Source: PALSA-612 sp963791225 (GTDB lineage Bacteria; Actinomycetota; Thermoleophilia; Gaiellales; Gaiellaceae). Taken from it: DNA of 64,000 nucleotides. Shown piece by piece: positions 16,964 to 24,896 of this stretch. Location of the stretch: NCBI GenBank assembly GCA_963791225.1, contig CAWBRV010000008.1:1116001-1180000 (forward strand), written 5' to 3'. The notes beneath the pieces are model-generated. The model was not told where the DNA came from. It worked only from the letters and a program-made list of their open reading frames with translations, and did not search any database. Every line of letters begins with the position of its first letter. Position 1 is the first letter of the stretch. The translations under genes were made by a program, and so were the position numbers.

Positions 16964-17593
16964 CTAGCCGGCCGGCTCGTCCTCGCAGTCGACGTTCACG
17001 TAGCCGGAACGGAACGGGTGGCGCTCGCCCGACTCGGGGTCGAACGTGTGACGCCAGACGCAGCCCGTGTCGTTCGTCAGCAGGTGGATCGAGACGGACG
17101 GCTCGGGAGAGGTCGTGCGGACGCGGTGGATGTCGTCGCGCGGCGGGATCAGCGCGTAGAAGTCCCCCTGCTCGAGGGCGCGCCGCTCGACGAGCTCGAG
17201 CCGGCCTTCCGCCTCGGCGAAGACCTCCTCGTCCTGCGTGCCGCGATAGAGGCCGACGAGGCCCCAGGCAAGATGGTCGTGGACCGGGGTCGCCGATCCG
17301 GACGGGACGACGAGCGAGAAGAGCGACAGCGACTCGTCGCCCGCGCGGTAGAGGAGCCACTGCCCGATCCCGCCGCCCATGCCGCTCTCCGGGACCGGTG
17401 CCTGGTACTCGGCCGGCAGCCACGTGTCGTCGGCGAGCAGGTCGGCGAAGCCCGGACGGATCGCGTCGCACGCCGCCTCCGGCGAGGAAGCGCCCGCGAT
17501 CGCCTCCCGGACGGAGCCGAGAAAGTCGCGCAGGACGGGCGTGTCGAGGACGAGCTGGTCGGACCTCACGCCGCATAGTCTGCCCGTCGCCAT
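16964..17593 (-). CDS. Cysteine dioxygenase-like cupin enzyme
   Basis: This 209-residue protein is a cysteine dioxygenase/3-mercaptopropionate dioxygenase-like cupin. The iron site is read as HDH in ATPVHDHLAWGLVGLYRG, plus a later His in PPRDDIHRVRT, giving the 3-His facial triad typical of thiol dioxygenases. SPEPSVSIHLLTNDTG continues the fold. It probably oxidises a small thiol or acts as a related metal-dependent enzyme. The ATG at 17593 has AGGA just upstream; GTG at 17566 is an alternative start. Confidence 0.75.
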   Translation of the reverse strand: MATGRLCGVRSDQLVLDTPVLRDFLGSVREAIAGASSPEAACDAIRPGFADLLADDTWLPAEYQAPVPESGMGGGIGQWLLYRAGDESLSLFSLVVPSGSATPVHDHLAWGLVGLYRGTQDEEVFAEAEGRLELVERRALEQGDFYALIPPRDDIHRVRTTSPEPSVSIHLLTNDTGCVWRHTFDPESGERHPFRSGYVNVDCEDEPAG

Positions 17594-17629
17594 AATTCCT
17601 GTCCTGACAGACCGACTCCGGAGGTTTCA

Positions 17630-17926
17630 GTGGCAGAGCAAGACGACGTGGTAGCAAGCACTCCCGCCGAGGCGTCCGGCGAGAACATCCTGACCATCAT
17701 CACCGCCGACTCGGGCTGGCGCGCGATCTACGGCGGCGGTTCGGTCGGCGACGAGAGCGGCCTGAGCCGCGTGGTCGCCTGGGCGCTCGTCGAGGACGAC
17801 ACGGGCGAGCGGAGCGTCGTCGGCCTCGTGGTCGATCCGCAGAACCGCTCCAGCATCGTCACGGCGACGGGCACGGAGTCGGCGGCGGCCGGCACGTTGA
17901 CGGGGTACGGCTACAAGGAGCGCTAG
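17630..17926 (+). CDS. Small hypothetical protein
   Basis: This 98-residue acidic protein starts at GTG 17630 with GGAGG six bases upstream. It contains ADSGWRAIYGGG and RVVAWALVEDDTGERSVVG, which look like beta-strands of a small globular domain. No signal peptide or membrane span. I do not recognise a family. It is divergent to the cupin enzyme and convergent with the regulator gene. Confidence 0.65.
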   Translation: MAEQDDVVASTPAEASGENILTIITADSGWRAIYGGGSVGDESGLSRVVAWALVEDDTGERSVVGLVVDPQNRSSIVTATGTESAAAGTLTGYGYKER

Positions 17927-17933
17927 GCGCGCG

Positions 17934-18617
17934 TCAGCCCGAAGCGCGCGGCGCGAGCCGCGCGACACACAGGTCCGGCTCGACGAACACGTCGAGCTCG
18001 CTGACCTCGAGCCCGCTGCCGAGCTCCTCGAGCGCGCCCGAGATCAATCCGCGGTGGACGGCGCAGACGACGTCCGGGTGCTGCTCGGCGAGGTCGTGGA
18101 ACGGGCACCGGTGCATGCGGACGTCGGTCCCGTCGGCGTCAGGCGCGAAGCCCTGCTCGTCCAGGAGCCGGACGACCTCCCCGACCGCCTGCTCGTCCGA
18201 GACGCGGGCCAGCGGCTGCGGGCTCCGGACGAGGTAGCGCCCCCACGCGCGGCCGGCCGACTCGGCACCGGATCGCCCGCCCTCCTGCTCGGACACGGTG
18301 CCGGCGAGGATCGTCGCGAGCAGCCGATATTCGTCGCGGCCGGGTGCCGTCGCGCTGCGACTCAGCGAATAGAGGATGCGCGGTCGCCCCGGTGCCGAGC
18401 GGGGCGCGGGACGGGAGTCGACGATGCCTGCGTCGGCGAGCACGCCGAGGTGCCAGCGCACCGTGTTCTGGTGAAGCCCGAGGCGGCGCGCGAGCTCCTG
18501 GACGTCGAGGCCGTTGCGCTCGCCGTCCAGTTCCTCGACGAGCCGCCGCCGCCGCTCGTCGGCGAGCGCTCGGTGCAGGCCCGTCTCCGTGTTCGCGACC
18601 GTGGCCATTTTCACCAT
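17934..18617 (-). CDS. SufR-like winged-helix regulator with cysteine cluster
   Basis: This 227-residue protein has an N-terminal winged helix (~residues 13-80: HRALADERRRRLVEELDG, LGLHQNTVRWHLGVLADAGI). Its C-terminal domain carries cysteines at HRCPFHDLAEQHPDVVCAVH and DLCVARL. This is the COG2345/SufR-like architecture, in which such cysteines bind an iron-sulfur cluster or metal and sense redox state or nitric oxide. It diverges from a copper nitrite reductase-like gene, so control of that gene is a reasonable inference. Start at 18617, with an alternative ATG at 18608. Confidence 0.82.
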   Translation of the reverse strand: MVKMATVANTETGLHRALADERRRRLVEELDGERNGLDVQELARRLGLHQNTVRWHLGVLADAGIVDSRPAPRSAPGRPRILYSLSRSATAPGRDEYRLLATILAGTVSEQEGGRSGAESAGRAWGRYLVRSPQPLARVSDEQAVGEVVRLLDEQGFAPDADGTDVRMHRCPFHDLAEQHPDVVCAVHRGLISGALEELGSGLEVSELDVFVEPDLCVARLAPRASG

Positions 18618-18650
18618 GGTGCCGGTGGAATCGAGGCGCTGAATCAGTAA

Positions 18651-18671
18651 GAACCCGTATCGGAACCCGTA
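18651..18671. repeat. Tandem direct repeat in regulator/NirK intergenic region
   Basis: GAACCCGTA occurs at 18651-18659 and again at 18663-18671, a 12-base period. It lies between the divergent regulator (start 18617) and NirK-like gene (start 18742). It is a candidate binding site for the regulator. No strong -10/-35 pair is visible. Confidence 0.45.
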
Positions 18672-18741
18672 GAGACACCGGATAGATCCCGCCGTCTTTT
18701 TCCTATGTTCGTCGTGAATACACGAGAACAGGAGGGATCCG

Positions 18742-19914
18742 GTGGCCTATCAAGCATCGCAACGAGTTCCGGTCGTAGCCCACGATTCGCACGAGTCGAG
18801 GGGCGCGCTCCTCGGCGTCGTGGCCGTGCTGCTCGGAGTCGCGGTCGGAGTCCTGATCCTCGTCGCCGTCTGGATGGGCGACTCCGCCCACACGTCCGCG
18901 CGAGAGGCCCAGGCTGCCGCCGCCCAGGCGAAGGCTGCCCGGTCGAGCACGGCCGGGATGTCCGGCATGGCAGGGGTGGCCGCCGGAACCGAGTCGGCGA
19001 GCTTCGCCGGCGCGGCGCCCGCGAACGCCGACGCGCTCGCGGCCGCGCACAAGGCGTACCCGGCCGAGCTCGCGCCGGCAGCGCCGGGCGCCGTCGTCGC
19101 CGTCAACCTCGGGATCACGCACAACGTGATCCAGGTCGCGCCCGGGATCAAGTACGCAGCCTGGACGTTCGACGAAACGGCCCCCGGGCCCGTCATCCAC
19201 GCCCGCGTCGGCCAGACCGTGCGCGTGACGCTCACGAACAAGGCGCCCATGGCCCACTCGGTCGACTTCCACGCCGCTCGCATCGCACCGAACGTCGCGT
19301 TCCACGACGTCGACCCGGGTAAGTCGTTCACCTTCAGCTTCAAGGCGACGGCGCCGGGCGTCTTCATGTACCACTGCGGGACGAAGCCGGTGCTCGCCCA
19401 CATCGCGAACGGCATGTACGGCGCGATCGTGGTCGACCCGCCGGCGGGGACGCTTCCCCACGCCGACCGCCAGTACGTGCTCGTCGCGAGCGAGTGGTAC
19501 CTCGGGAGCGACGGGCTCAAGGAGCCGGCCGCGCTCGACATGACCAAGGCGCACGAGATGCAGCCCGACTGGGTGACCTGGAACGGGTACGCGTCGCAGT
19601 ACGTCAAGCACCCGCTGGCGGCGATGCCCGGCGAGACCGTGCGCTTCTGGGTCGTCGACGCCGGCCCGTCGCTGAACACCGCCTTCCACGTCGTCGGCAC
19701 CTTGCTGAACCGCGCCTGGCTGAACGCCGACATGACCCAGTACGAGCGAAACGTGCAGACCGCGCTCGTCCCGGCGGGCGGCGGCGGTGTCTTCGACGTG
19801 AAGATCGACCAGCCGGGCCTCTACCCGGTCGTCTCTCACTCGTTTGCGAGCGTCGACGAAGGTCAGGTCGGCCTGCTCAACGTCGGCGGCGTCGCCGGAA
19901 CGATGAGCCACTAG
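18742..19914 (+). CDS. nirK: Membrane-anchored copper nitrite reductase-like multicopper protein
   Basis: This 390-residue two-cupredoxin protein starts at GTG 18742 after GGAGGG. One N-terminal membrane span (~22-46) and a ~60-residue Ala-rich linker anchor it outside the membrane. Type 1 copper ligands are His172, Cys212, His220 and Met225 (MYHCG...AHIANGM). Type 2 ligands are His177, His211 and, in the second domain, His366. The catalytic Asp (HSVDFH, Asp175) and the His equivalent to His255 (His316 in FHVVG) are both present. These residues argue for real nitrite reduction to NO rather than a laccase. No electron donor or NO reductase is seen nearby. Confidence 0.8.
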   Translation: MAYQASQRVPVVAHDSHESRGALLGVVAVLLGVAVGVLILVAVWMGDSAHTSAREAQAAAAQAKAARSSTAGMSGMAGVAAGTESASFAGAAPANADALAAAHKAYPAELAPAAPGAVVAVNLGITHNVIQVAPGIKYAAWTFDETAPGPVIHARVGQTVRVTLTNKAPMAHSVDFHAARIAPNVAFHDVDPGKSFTFSFKATAPGVFMYHCGTKPVLAHIANGMYGAIVVDPPAGTLPHADRQYVLVASEWYLGSDGLKEPAALDMTKAHEMQPDWVTWNGYASQYVKHPLAAMPGETVRFWVVDAGPSLNTAFHVVGTLLNRAWLNADMTQYERNVQTALVPAGGGGVFDVKIDQPGLYPVVSHSFASVDEGQVGLLNVGGVAGTMSH

Positions 19915-19933
19915 CCCGCCCTCCCTCCACGCT

Positions 19934-19962
19934 CGAAGCCGCGGCCCCACGCCGCGGCTTCG
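19934..19962 (+). terminator. 12-bp hairpin after the NirK-like gene
   Basis: CGAAGCCGCGGC (19934-19945) pairs perfectly with GCCGCGGCTTCG (19951-19962) around the loop CCCAC. It lies 20 bases past the stop codon and just before the next GTG start. There is no T-run. Confidence 0.6.
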
Positions 19963-19985
19963 GCGCGTTCGGCCAGAATGCGGCC

Positions 19986-20522
19986 GTGCTCACCGACGGC
20001 GTCATCCGGCTCGTGACGATGTCCGGGGACCACCTGGACGGGCTCGCCGGCCTCCTCCAGGATCCCGAGGTCGTCCGCAACACGCGTGTTCCCGAGCCGT
20101 GGGAGGAGGGCTTCGAGCACCGCTGGCTCGAGGCGTACCGGAGCGGCGCGGAGGACGGCACCCGCGACGGCTTCGCGATCGAGGACGCCGAGACCGGCGC
20201 TTTTCTCGGCATCGCCGGGCTCGTCGCGATCGAACGCGACGCGAATCAGGCCGAGATCGGCTACATCGTCGTCCGCGAGGCGCGCGGCCGGGGCATCGCC
20301 ACGCGCGCGCTCGGCCTCGTCACGGACTACGCCCTCGGCGAGGTCGGCCTCGAGCGCGTGCAGCTGATGATCTCGGTGGACAACGAGCCCTCGCTCCGGG
20401 TCGCAGAGCGCTGCGGCTACCGGCGCGAAGGCGTGTTCCGGTCGCTCTACCTCAAGCCCGGCCGCCGGACAGACACGGTGATCTACTCGCGTCTGCCCGG
20501 CGACCAGATTGCCGGCGGCTAG
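19986..20522 (+). CDS. GNAT acetyltransferase (RimJ/RimL type)
   Basis: This 178-residue protein starts at GTG 19986. It is a complete GNAT fold. EIGYIVVREARGRGIATRAL is the acetyl-CoA pyrophosphate loop (R-x-x-G-x-A), followed by VQLMISVDNEPSLRVAERCGYRREG, typical of RimJ/RimL N-terminal acetyltransferases. The acceptor is unknown. CAGAAT at six bases before the start may be a leaderless -10. The last four bases overlap the convergent superoxide dismutase gene. Confidence 0.85.
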   Translation: MLTDGVIRLVTMSGDHLDGLAGLLQDPEVVRNTRVPEPWEEGFEHRWLEAYRSGAEDGTRDGFAIEDAETGAFLGIAGLVAIERDANQAEIGYIVVREARGRGIATRALGLVTDYALGEVGLERVQLMISVDNEPSLRVAERCGYRREGVFRSLYLKPGRRTDTVIYSRLPGDQIAGG

Positions 20523-21127
20523 CCCTTCGCCTCGGCGTAGAGCCGGGCGACCTCGGGCCAGTTGACGACGTTCCACCAGGCGGCGAGGTAGTCGGGGCGC
20601 CGGTTCTGGTAGTTCAGGTAGTAGGCGTGCTCCCAGACGTCGATGCCGAGCAGCGGCGTCTTGCCGTCCATGATCGGGCTGTCCTGGTTCGGGGTCGACA
20701 TGACCGCGAGGCCGGTGCCGTCCCAGACGAGCCAGCTCCAGCCGCTGCCGAAGCGCTTGACGCCGCCGTCGTTCACGGCCGCCTTCAGCTCGTCGACCGA
20801 GCCGAACGTGTCCGCGATCGCGGCGGCGAGATCGCCTTCCGGCTCCCCGCCACCGTCCGGGCTCATGATCGTCCAGAAGAGCGAGTGGTTGGCGTGTCCG
20901 CCCGCGTTGTTGCGAACGGCGGTGCGGATGCCCTCGGGCAAGAGCTCGACGTTGGAGAGGATGGCCTCGACCGGACGGTCGGCCCATTCGTTGCCATCGA
21001 GCGCCTTGTTCGCGTTGTCCACGTAGGCCTGGTGGTGCTTGTCGTGATGGATCTCCATCGTCCGCGCGTCGATGTGGGGCTCCAGCGCGCCGAAGTCGTA
21101 GGGAAGGGGAGGTAGCTCGAACGCCAT
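20519..21127 (-). CDS. sodA: Superoxide dismutase, Mn/Fe type
   Basis: This 202-residue protein has every element of the Mn/Fe SOD family: LPPLPYDFGALEPHIDARTMEIHHDKHHQAYV with metal ligand His27, the second ligand His in HANHSLFW, and Asp and His in DVWEHAYYLNYQNRR. A Gly at GWSWLVWDG and NQDSPI leans toward manganese. It dismutates superoxide in the cytoplasm. AAAGGAG precedes the ATG. It diverges from an operon carrying AhpD-like redox proteins with a 32-base gap. Confidence 0.95.
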   Translation of the reverse strand: MAFELPPLPYDFGALEPHIDARTMEIHHDKHHQAYVDNANKALDGNEWADRPVEAILSNVELLPEGIRTAVRNNAGGHANHSLFWTIMSPDGGGEPEGDLAAAIADTFGSVDELKAAVNDGGVKRFGSGWSWLVWDGTGLAVMSTPNQDSPIMDGKTPLLGIDVWEHAYYLNYQNRRPDYLAAWWNVVNWPEVARLYAEAKG

Positions 21128-21153
21128 CGATTGGCTCCTTTCGGTGTCCGGCC

Positions 21154-21165
21154 GATCATATGATC
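21154..21165. promoter_or_regulatory. Perfect palindrome over the aldo-keto reductase start
   Basis: GATCATATGATC is a 12-base perfect palindrome containing the ATG at 21160. It sits in the 32-base gap between divergent sodA and the eight-gene operon, a position suited to an operator. Confidence 0.4.
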
Positions 21166-22095
21166 CCGGCCTTGTCTCACCGCGTGGTCCCCCCGGTCGT
21201 GCTCGGCTGCGGCAACTTCGGCGGCATCGGCTCGGCGCCCGCGTTCTTCGGGCAGGGCGAGGCGAAGGAGCAGGCGTTCGCGCTCATGGACGCGGCCTGG
21301 GAGCTCGGCCTGCACTGGTTCGACACAGCCGACGCCTACGGCGGCGGGCGCAGCGAGGCATGGATCGGGGAGTGGATCGCGGCGACCGGCAACCGGCCGC
21401 AGATCACGACGAAGACGTTCAACCCGATGGACGAGGGCGCCGACTCGGGTCTCGCGCCGGGGCGGGTGCGGCGGCAGCTCGACTCGAGCCTGGAGCGGCT
21501 CGGCGTCGACCGCGTCGACCTCTACCTCGCCCACGAGCCCGACCCCGGAACGCCGATCCACGAGACGCTCGGCGCGTTCGCGGAGCTGGCCGCCGCGGGT
21601 CTGGTCGAGGCGTACGGCGTCAGCAACTTCGGCGCGGACGAGCTGCGCGAGGTCCTCGTCGCCGGTACGCCCGTGCTGGTCCAGAACTCCTTCTCGCTGC
21701 TCGACCGGGCGGACGAGGCGACCGTGATCCCGCTCTGCACCAAGCACGGGCTCGCCTACCAGGTGTTCGGGCCGCTCGCCGGCGGCTGGCTGACCGGCAA
21801 GTACCGGCACGGCGCGCCGCCGCCCGAGGGGTCGCGTATGACGCTCCGGCCCGAGCCGTACACGCGGTTCGACAGCGAGCACGTCTACCGGTCGCTCGAC
21901 GCGCTCGGAGCGGCCGCGTCCGCGCGCGGCGTCAGCATGGCCGGCCTCGCGCTCGCCTGGCTCCTGGCCCACGACGGCGTCACGTCGATCGTCGTCGGGC
22001 CGCGGACGCCGGCTCATCTCGAGCCCGTCCGCGAGGCGCTCGCGCTCGAGCTGACCCCGGACGAGCGCGAGGAAGTAGGCTCGATCTTCACATGA
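21160..22095 (+). CDS. Aldo/keto reductase
   Basis: This 311-residue TIM-barrel NADPH-dependent reductase has the Asp/Tyr catalytic region FDTADAYGGGRSE, then the catalytic Lys in QITTKTF and the His region VDLYLAHEPDP. VSNFGADEL and VQNSFSLLDR, plus a C-terminal VVGPRTPAHLEPV cofactor site, complete the fold. It probably reduces an aldehyde or ketone with NADPH. It is the first gene of the eight-gene coupled operon; its TGA overlaps the ATG of the next gene (ATGA). Confidence 0.9.
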   Translation: MIPALSHRVVPPVVLGCGNFGGIGSAPAFFGQGEAKEQAFALMDAAWELGLHWFDTADAYGGGRSEAWIGEWIAATGNRPQITTKTFNPMDEGADSGLAPGRVRRQLDSSLERLGVDRVDLYLAHEPDPGTPIHETLGAFAELAAAGLVEAYGVSNFGADELREVLVAGTPVLVQNSFSLLDRADEATVIPLCTKHGLAYQVFGPLAGGWLTGKYRHGAPPPEGSRMTLRPEPYTRFDSEHVYRSLDALGAAASARGVSMAGLALAWLLAHDGVTSIVVGPRTPAHLEPVREALALELTPDEREEVGSIFT

Positions 22096-23012
22096 CGCCG
22101 CTGCTGGTCCTCTCCGAGGAAGAGGTCGTCGAGCTCCTCGACATGGAGGGCTGCATCGCGGCGATGGAGCAGGCGCTGGCGGCGCTCGAGCGCGGCGAGG
22201 TGACGTTCCCCCTGCGACCGATGGTCCGGGCGCCCGGCGAGAACCACCTGCTCGGGATGATGCCCGCCTACCGCGGCGGCGAGAGGCCGCTGTACTCGCT
22301 CAAGACCGTGGCCGTGATGCCTGACAACCCGGCGCGCGGGCTCGACGCGCACCAGGGCACAGTGACTCTGTTCGACGGCGCGACCGGGCAGACGCTCGCG
22401 GTGATGAATGCGTCGCCGGTGACGGCTATCCGCACGGCCGCGGTGACCGCCGTGGCGACGCGGCGGCTCGCGCGCGAGGACGCGAAGGTGCTCGCGGTCG
22501 TGGGCGCCGGCGTCCAGGCGCGGTCGCACCTGCAGGCGCTGTCGGGCTACTCGGAGGTGCGGATCACGAGCCGCTCGCGGGAGCACGCGGAGGCGCTGGC
22601 CGCCGAGTTCGGGGCTTCCGTCCGCGGGAGCATCGAGGAGGCGCTCGACGGCGCCGACGTCGTCGCGTTCACGACCAACTCGGTCGAGCCGATCCTGCGG
22701 CGGGAGTGGCTGAAGGAAGGCGCCCACGTGAACGCGGTCGGGATGGGCCGGGAGCTCGACGACGAGACGCTTCTCCACAGCACGCTCGTCGTCGACCGGC
22801 GAGAGTCGGCCGAGGTCGAAGGGAAGATCGATGACGCCTGGATCCAGGCCGAGCTGGGCGAGCTGATCGTGGGTTCTGCCCCGGGCCGGGCGTCCGCCGA
22901 AGAGCTCACGGTGTTCCGCTCGCTCGGGATCGCCGTCGAGGACCTTTTCGCCGCCGAGTACATCGTGCGTCGCGCGGGAGAGACCGGCCGCGGGCTGACG
23001 ATCGAGTTTTGA
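22092..23012 (+). CDS. Ornithine cyclodeaminase/mu-crystallin family protein
   Basis: This is a 306-residue protein. The N-terminal domain has LLDMEGCIAAMEQALAALE and the substrate Arg/Lys segment YSLKTVAVMPDN. The NAD-binding Rossmann motif VVGAGVQARSHLQAL lies at ~135-150, followed by VNAVGMG, all typical of the OCD/alanine dehydrogenase/EutC family. Substrates range from ornithine to cyclic imines; none can be chosen from sequence. The next gene is threonine-dehydratase-like, a pairing also found in ectoine-utilisation (EutB/EutC) loci. Confidence 0.88.
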   Translation: MTPLLVLSEEEVVELLDMEGCIAAMEQALAALERGEVTFPLRPMVRAPGENHLLGMMPAYRGGERPLYSLKTVAVMPDNPARGLDAHQGTVTLFDGATGQTLAVMNASPVTAIRTAAVTAVATRRLAREDAKVLAVVGAGVQARSHLQALSGYSEVRITSRSREHAEALAAEFGASVRGSIEEALDGADVVAFTTNSVEPILRREWLKEGAHVNAVGMGRELDDETLLHSTLVVDRRESAEVEGKIDDAWIQAELGELIVGSAPGRASAEELTVFRSLGIAVEDLFAAEYIVRRAGETGRGLTIEF

Positions 23013-23959
23013 TCCCGCTCGACGAGATCCGGCGGGCGCGCGAGACGATTGCCGGCGCGGCGATCCGGACGCCGCTCGTGCGGCTCCACGTCGCCGAGGC
23101 GCCGGCCGAGATCTGGCTCAAGCTCGAGAACCTGCAGCCGATCGGCTCGTTCAAGATCCGCGGCGCGACGAACGCGATCCGGCAGGCGACACCGGAGGCG
23201 CTGGCGAACGGCGTCGTCACGGCGAGCGCGGGCAACATGGCGCAGGGCCTCGCCTGGGCGGCGCGCGAGGCGGGTGTCACGGCGACGATCGTCGTCCCCG
23301 ACCACGCGCCGCAGACGAAGATCGACGCGATCGAGCGGCTCGGTGGGCGCGTGATCAAGGTGCCGCACGAGCGCTGGTGGCAGACGATGGAGGAGCACCG
23401 GCACGAGGGCGTCGACGGCCTGTTCGTCCACCCGGTCGAGGACGAGGCGGTCATGGCCGGAAACGGCACGATCGGGCTCGAGGTGCTCGAGGACCTGCCC
23501 GACCCGGACGCCGTCGTCATCCCCTACGGCGGCGGCGGCCTGACCGCCGGCATCGCGAGCGCCGTGAAGGCGCTGCGGCCAGAGACGAAGGTGTTCACGG
23601 TCGAGCCGGAGACGGGCGCGCCGTTCGCCGCCTCGTGTGCGGCCGGCTCGCCGGAGCGGGTCGAGTACACGCCGTCGTTCGTCGACGGCGCCGGCGCACC
23701 GGTCGTCCTGCCGAAGATGTGGGGCATCGACTCCGAGCTCGTCGACGGCGCGCTGACGGCGTCGCTGGACGAGACGGCGGCGGCAGTGCGACTGCTCGCC
23801 GAGCGCGTGCGCGTGATCGCAGAGGGCGCCGGCGCGCTCGCGGCCGCGGCGGCGCTCGCGGGCCGCGCCGGATCGGGGAAAATCATCTGCATCGTGTCCG
23901 GCGGCAACATCGACTTCTCCCGGCTCACCTCGATCTTCGGCGGGGAGACTCCCTCGTGA
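23009..23959 (+). CDS. Threonine dehydratase-like PLP enzyme
   Basis: This 316-residue fold-type II PLP enzyme starts at TTG 23009, which overlaps the previous TGA. The PLP lysine is in IGSFKIRGATNAI, the Asn loop is ASAGNMAQGLAW, and the phosphate-binding glycine loop is YGGGGLTAG. It lacks a C-terminal ACT regulatory domain, so it fits catabolic threonine/serine dehydratase or EutB-like hydroxyectoine enzymes. It likely forms a 2-oxo acid and ammonia from a hydroxy-amino acid. Its stop overlaps the GTG of the bicupin gene. Confidence 0.88.
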   Translation: MIPLDEIRRARETIAGAAIRTPLVRLHVAEAPAEIWLKLENLQPIGSFKIRGATNAIRQATPEALANGVVTASAGNMAQGLAWAAREAGVTATIVVPDHAPQTKIDAIERLGGRVIKVPHERWWQTMEEHRHEGVDGLFVHPVEDEAVMAGNGTIGLEVLEDLPDPDAVVIPYGGGGLTAGIASAVKALRPETKVFTVEPETGAPFAASCAAGSPERVEYTPSFVDGAGAPVVLPKMWGIDSELVDGALTASLDETAAAVRLLAERVRVIAEGAGALAAAAALAGRAGSGKIICIVSGGNIDFSRLTSIFGGETPS

Positions 23960-24579
23960 CGGGCTACGCGCGAACCGCCGGCGGGGACATCGACGAGCGG
24001 CTCTCGCTGAGTCTCGTCGAGGTCGAGGGTCGGCTCGAGGGAACGACCGGAGACCGGCAGGAGATCCTCTACGTCCTCTCCGGCTCCGGCACGCTCCACC
24101 TCGACGGTGACGAGCATCGGCTCGAGCCCGACGTCGGCGTCCTGCTCCTCCCCGGCGAGGAGTACGCCCTCGACGGGAACCTGCGCTGGGTCTCGGTCGT
24201 CGCTCCGGTCGAAGGCGAGATCGAGCGTGAGCGGGTCGTCTCGCGCTTCGTCGACCGGGAGGAGGAGCGTGCAGACCCGAAACGGACGTTCCGCATCCTC
24301 CACCAGGGCGAGCTGACGCAGTTCATCGGGATCGTGGAGCCGTGCCGTGCGCCCGACCACAGCCATCCCTACGACGAGGTCGGCTATATCGTCGAGGGCG
24401 AGGGCGTCGCGCACATCGCCGGCGAGCAGGTGCCGCTGCAGGCGGGCTCGTGCTTCTACCTGCCGCCGGGATGCGTCCACTGCATCGAGAACACCGGGCC
24501 GGGCGTGATGCGGATCATGGGCGTCTTCCACCCCGCGGGTAGTCCGAAGCAGCGCAGCTACGACGCGGCCGGGACATGA
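23956..24579 (+). CDS. Bicupin protein
   Basis: This 207-residue protein starts at GTG 23956 (GTGA overlap). It has two cupin barrels. The first (~20-90) has GSGTLHLDGDEHRLEPDVGVLLLPGEEY. The second (~120-190) has the metal ligands in HSHPYDEVGYIVEGEG and PPGCVHCIENTGPG, the HxH-E-H set. It probably is a metal-dependent enzyme or sensor, perhaps an amidohydrolase or dioxygenase acting on a product of the preceding PLP enzymes. Substrate not determinable. Confidence 0.82.
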   Translation: MTGYARTAGGDIDERLSLSLVEVEGRLEGTTGDRQEILYVLSGSGTLHLDGDEHRLEPDVGVLLLPGEEYALDGNLRWVSVVAPVEGEIERERVVSRFVDREEERADPKRTFRILHQGELTQFIGIVEPCRAPDHSHPYDEVGYIVEGEGVAHIAGEQVPLQAGSCFYLPPGCVHCIENTGPGVMRIMGVFHPAGSPKQRSYDAAGT

Positions 24580-24896
24580 TGCGGCACGCCGAGGCAATCG
24601 GCCGGGTGGGCGAAGCGGTCCTGGGGACGCCGGGCGACAGCGATCCCGCCCTCCGTGCCGCGGTCGAGCAATACGCGGCGTCGCTCGCCGGACGCGGCAA
24701 AGCGCCCGAGCTTCCCGCCGACCTGCGGCCGTACGTGGAGAAGGTCGCGCAGAACGCCTACAAGGTCACGGACGCCGACGTCGACGGACTGCGCGCTGCC
24801 GGCTACAGCGAGGACGCGATCTTCGAGCTGACGCTCGCGGCGGCTCTCGGAGCGGCCCGGGCGCGGTTCGACGCCGGCCTCGACGCGATGGGCTGA
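24576..24896 (+). CDS. Small AhpD/CMD-associated helical protein
   Basis: This 106-residue protein starts at ATG 24576 (ATGA overlap). Its second half, VTDADVDGLRAAGYSEDAIFELTLAAALGAARARFDAGL, resembles the C-terminal helices of carboxymuconolactone decarboxylase/AhpD-like proteins, here without any cysteine. It overlaps the next gene by TGATG. I infer a partner subunit of the two AhpD-like selenoproteins that follow. Confidence 0.7.
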   Translation: MMRHAEAIGRVGEAVLGTPGDSDPALRAAVEQYAASLAGRGKAPELPADLRPYVEKVAQNAYKVTDADVDGLRAAGYSEDAIFELTLAAALGAARARFDAGLDAMG

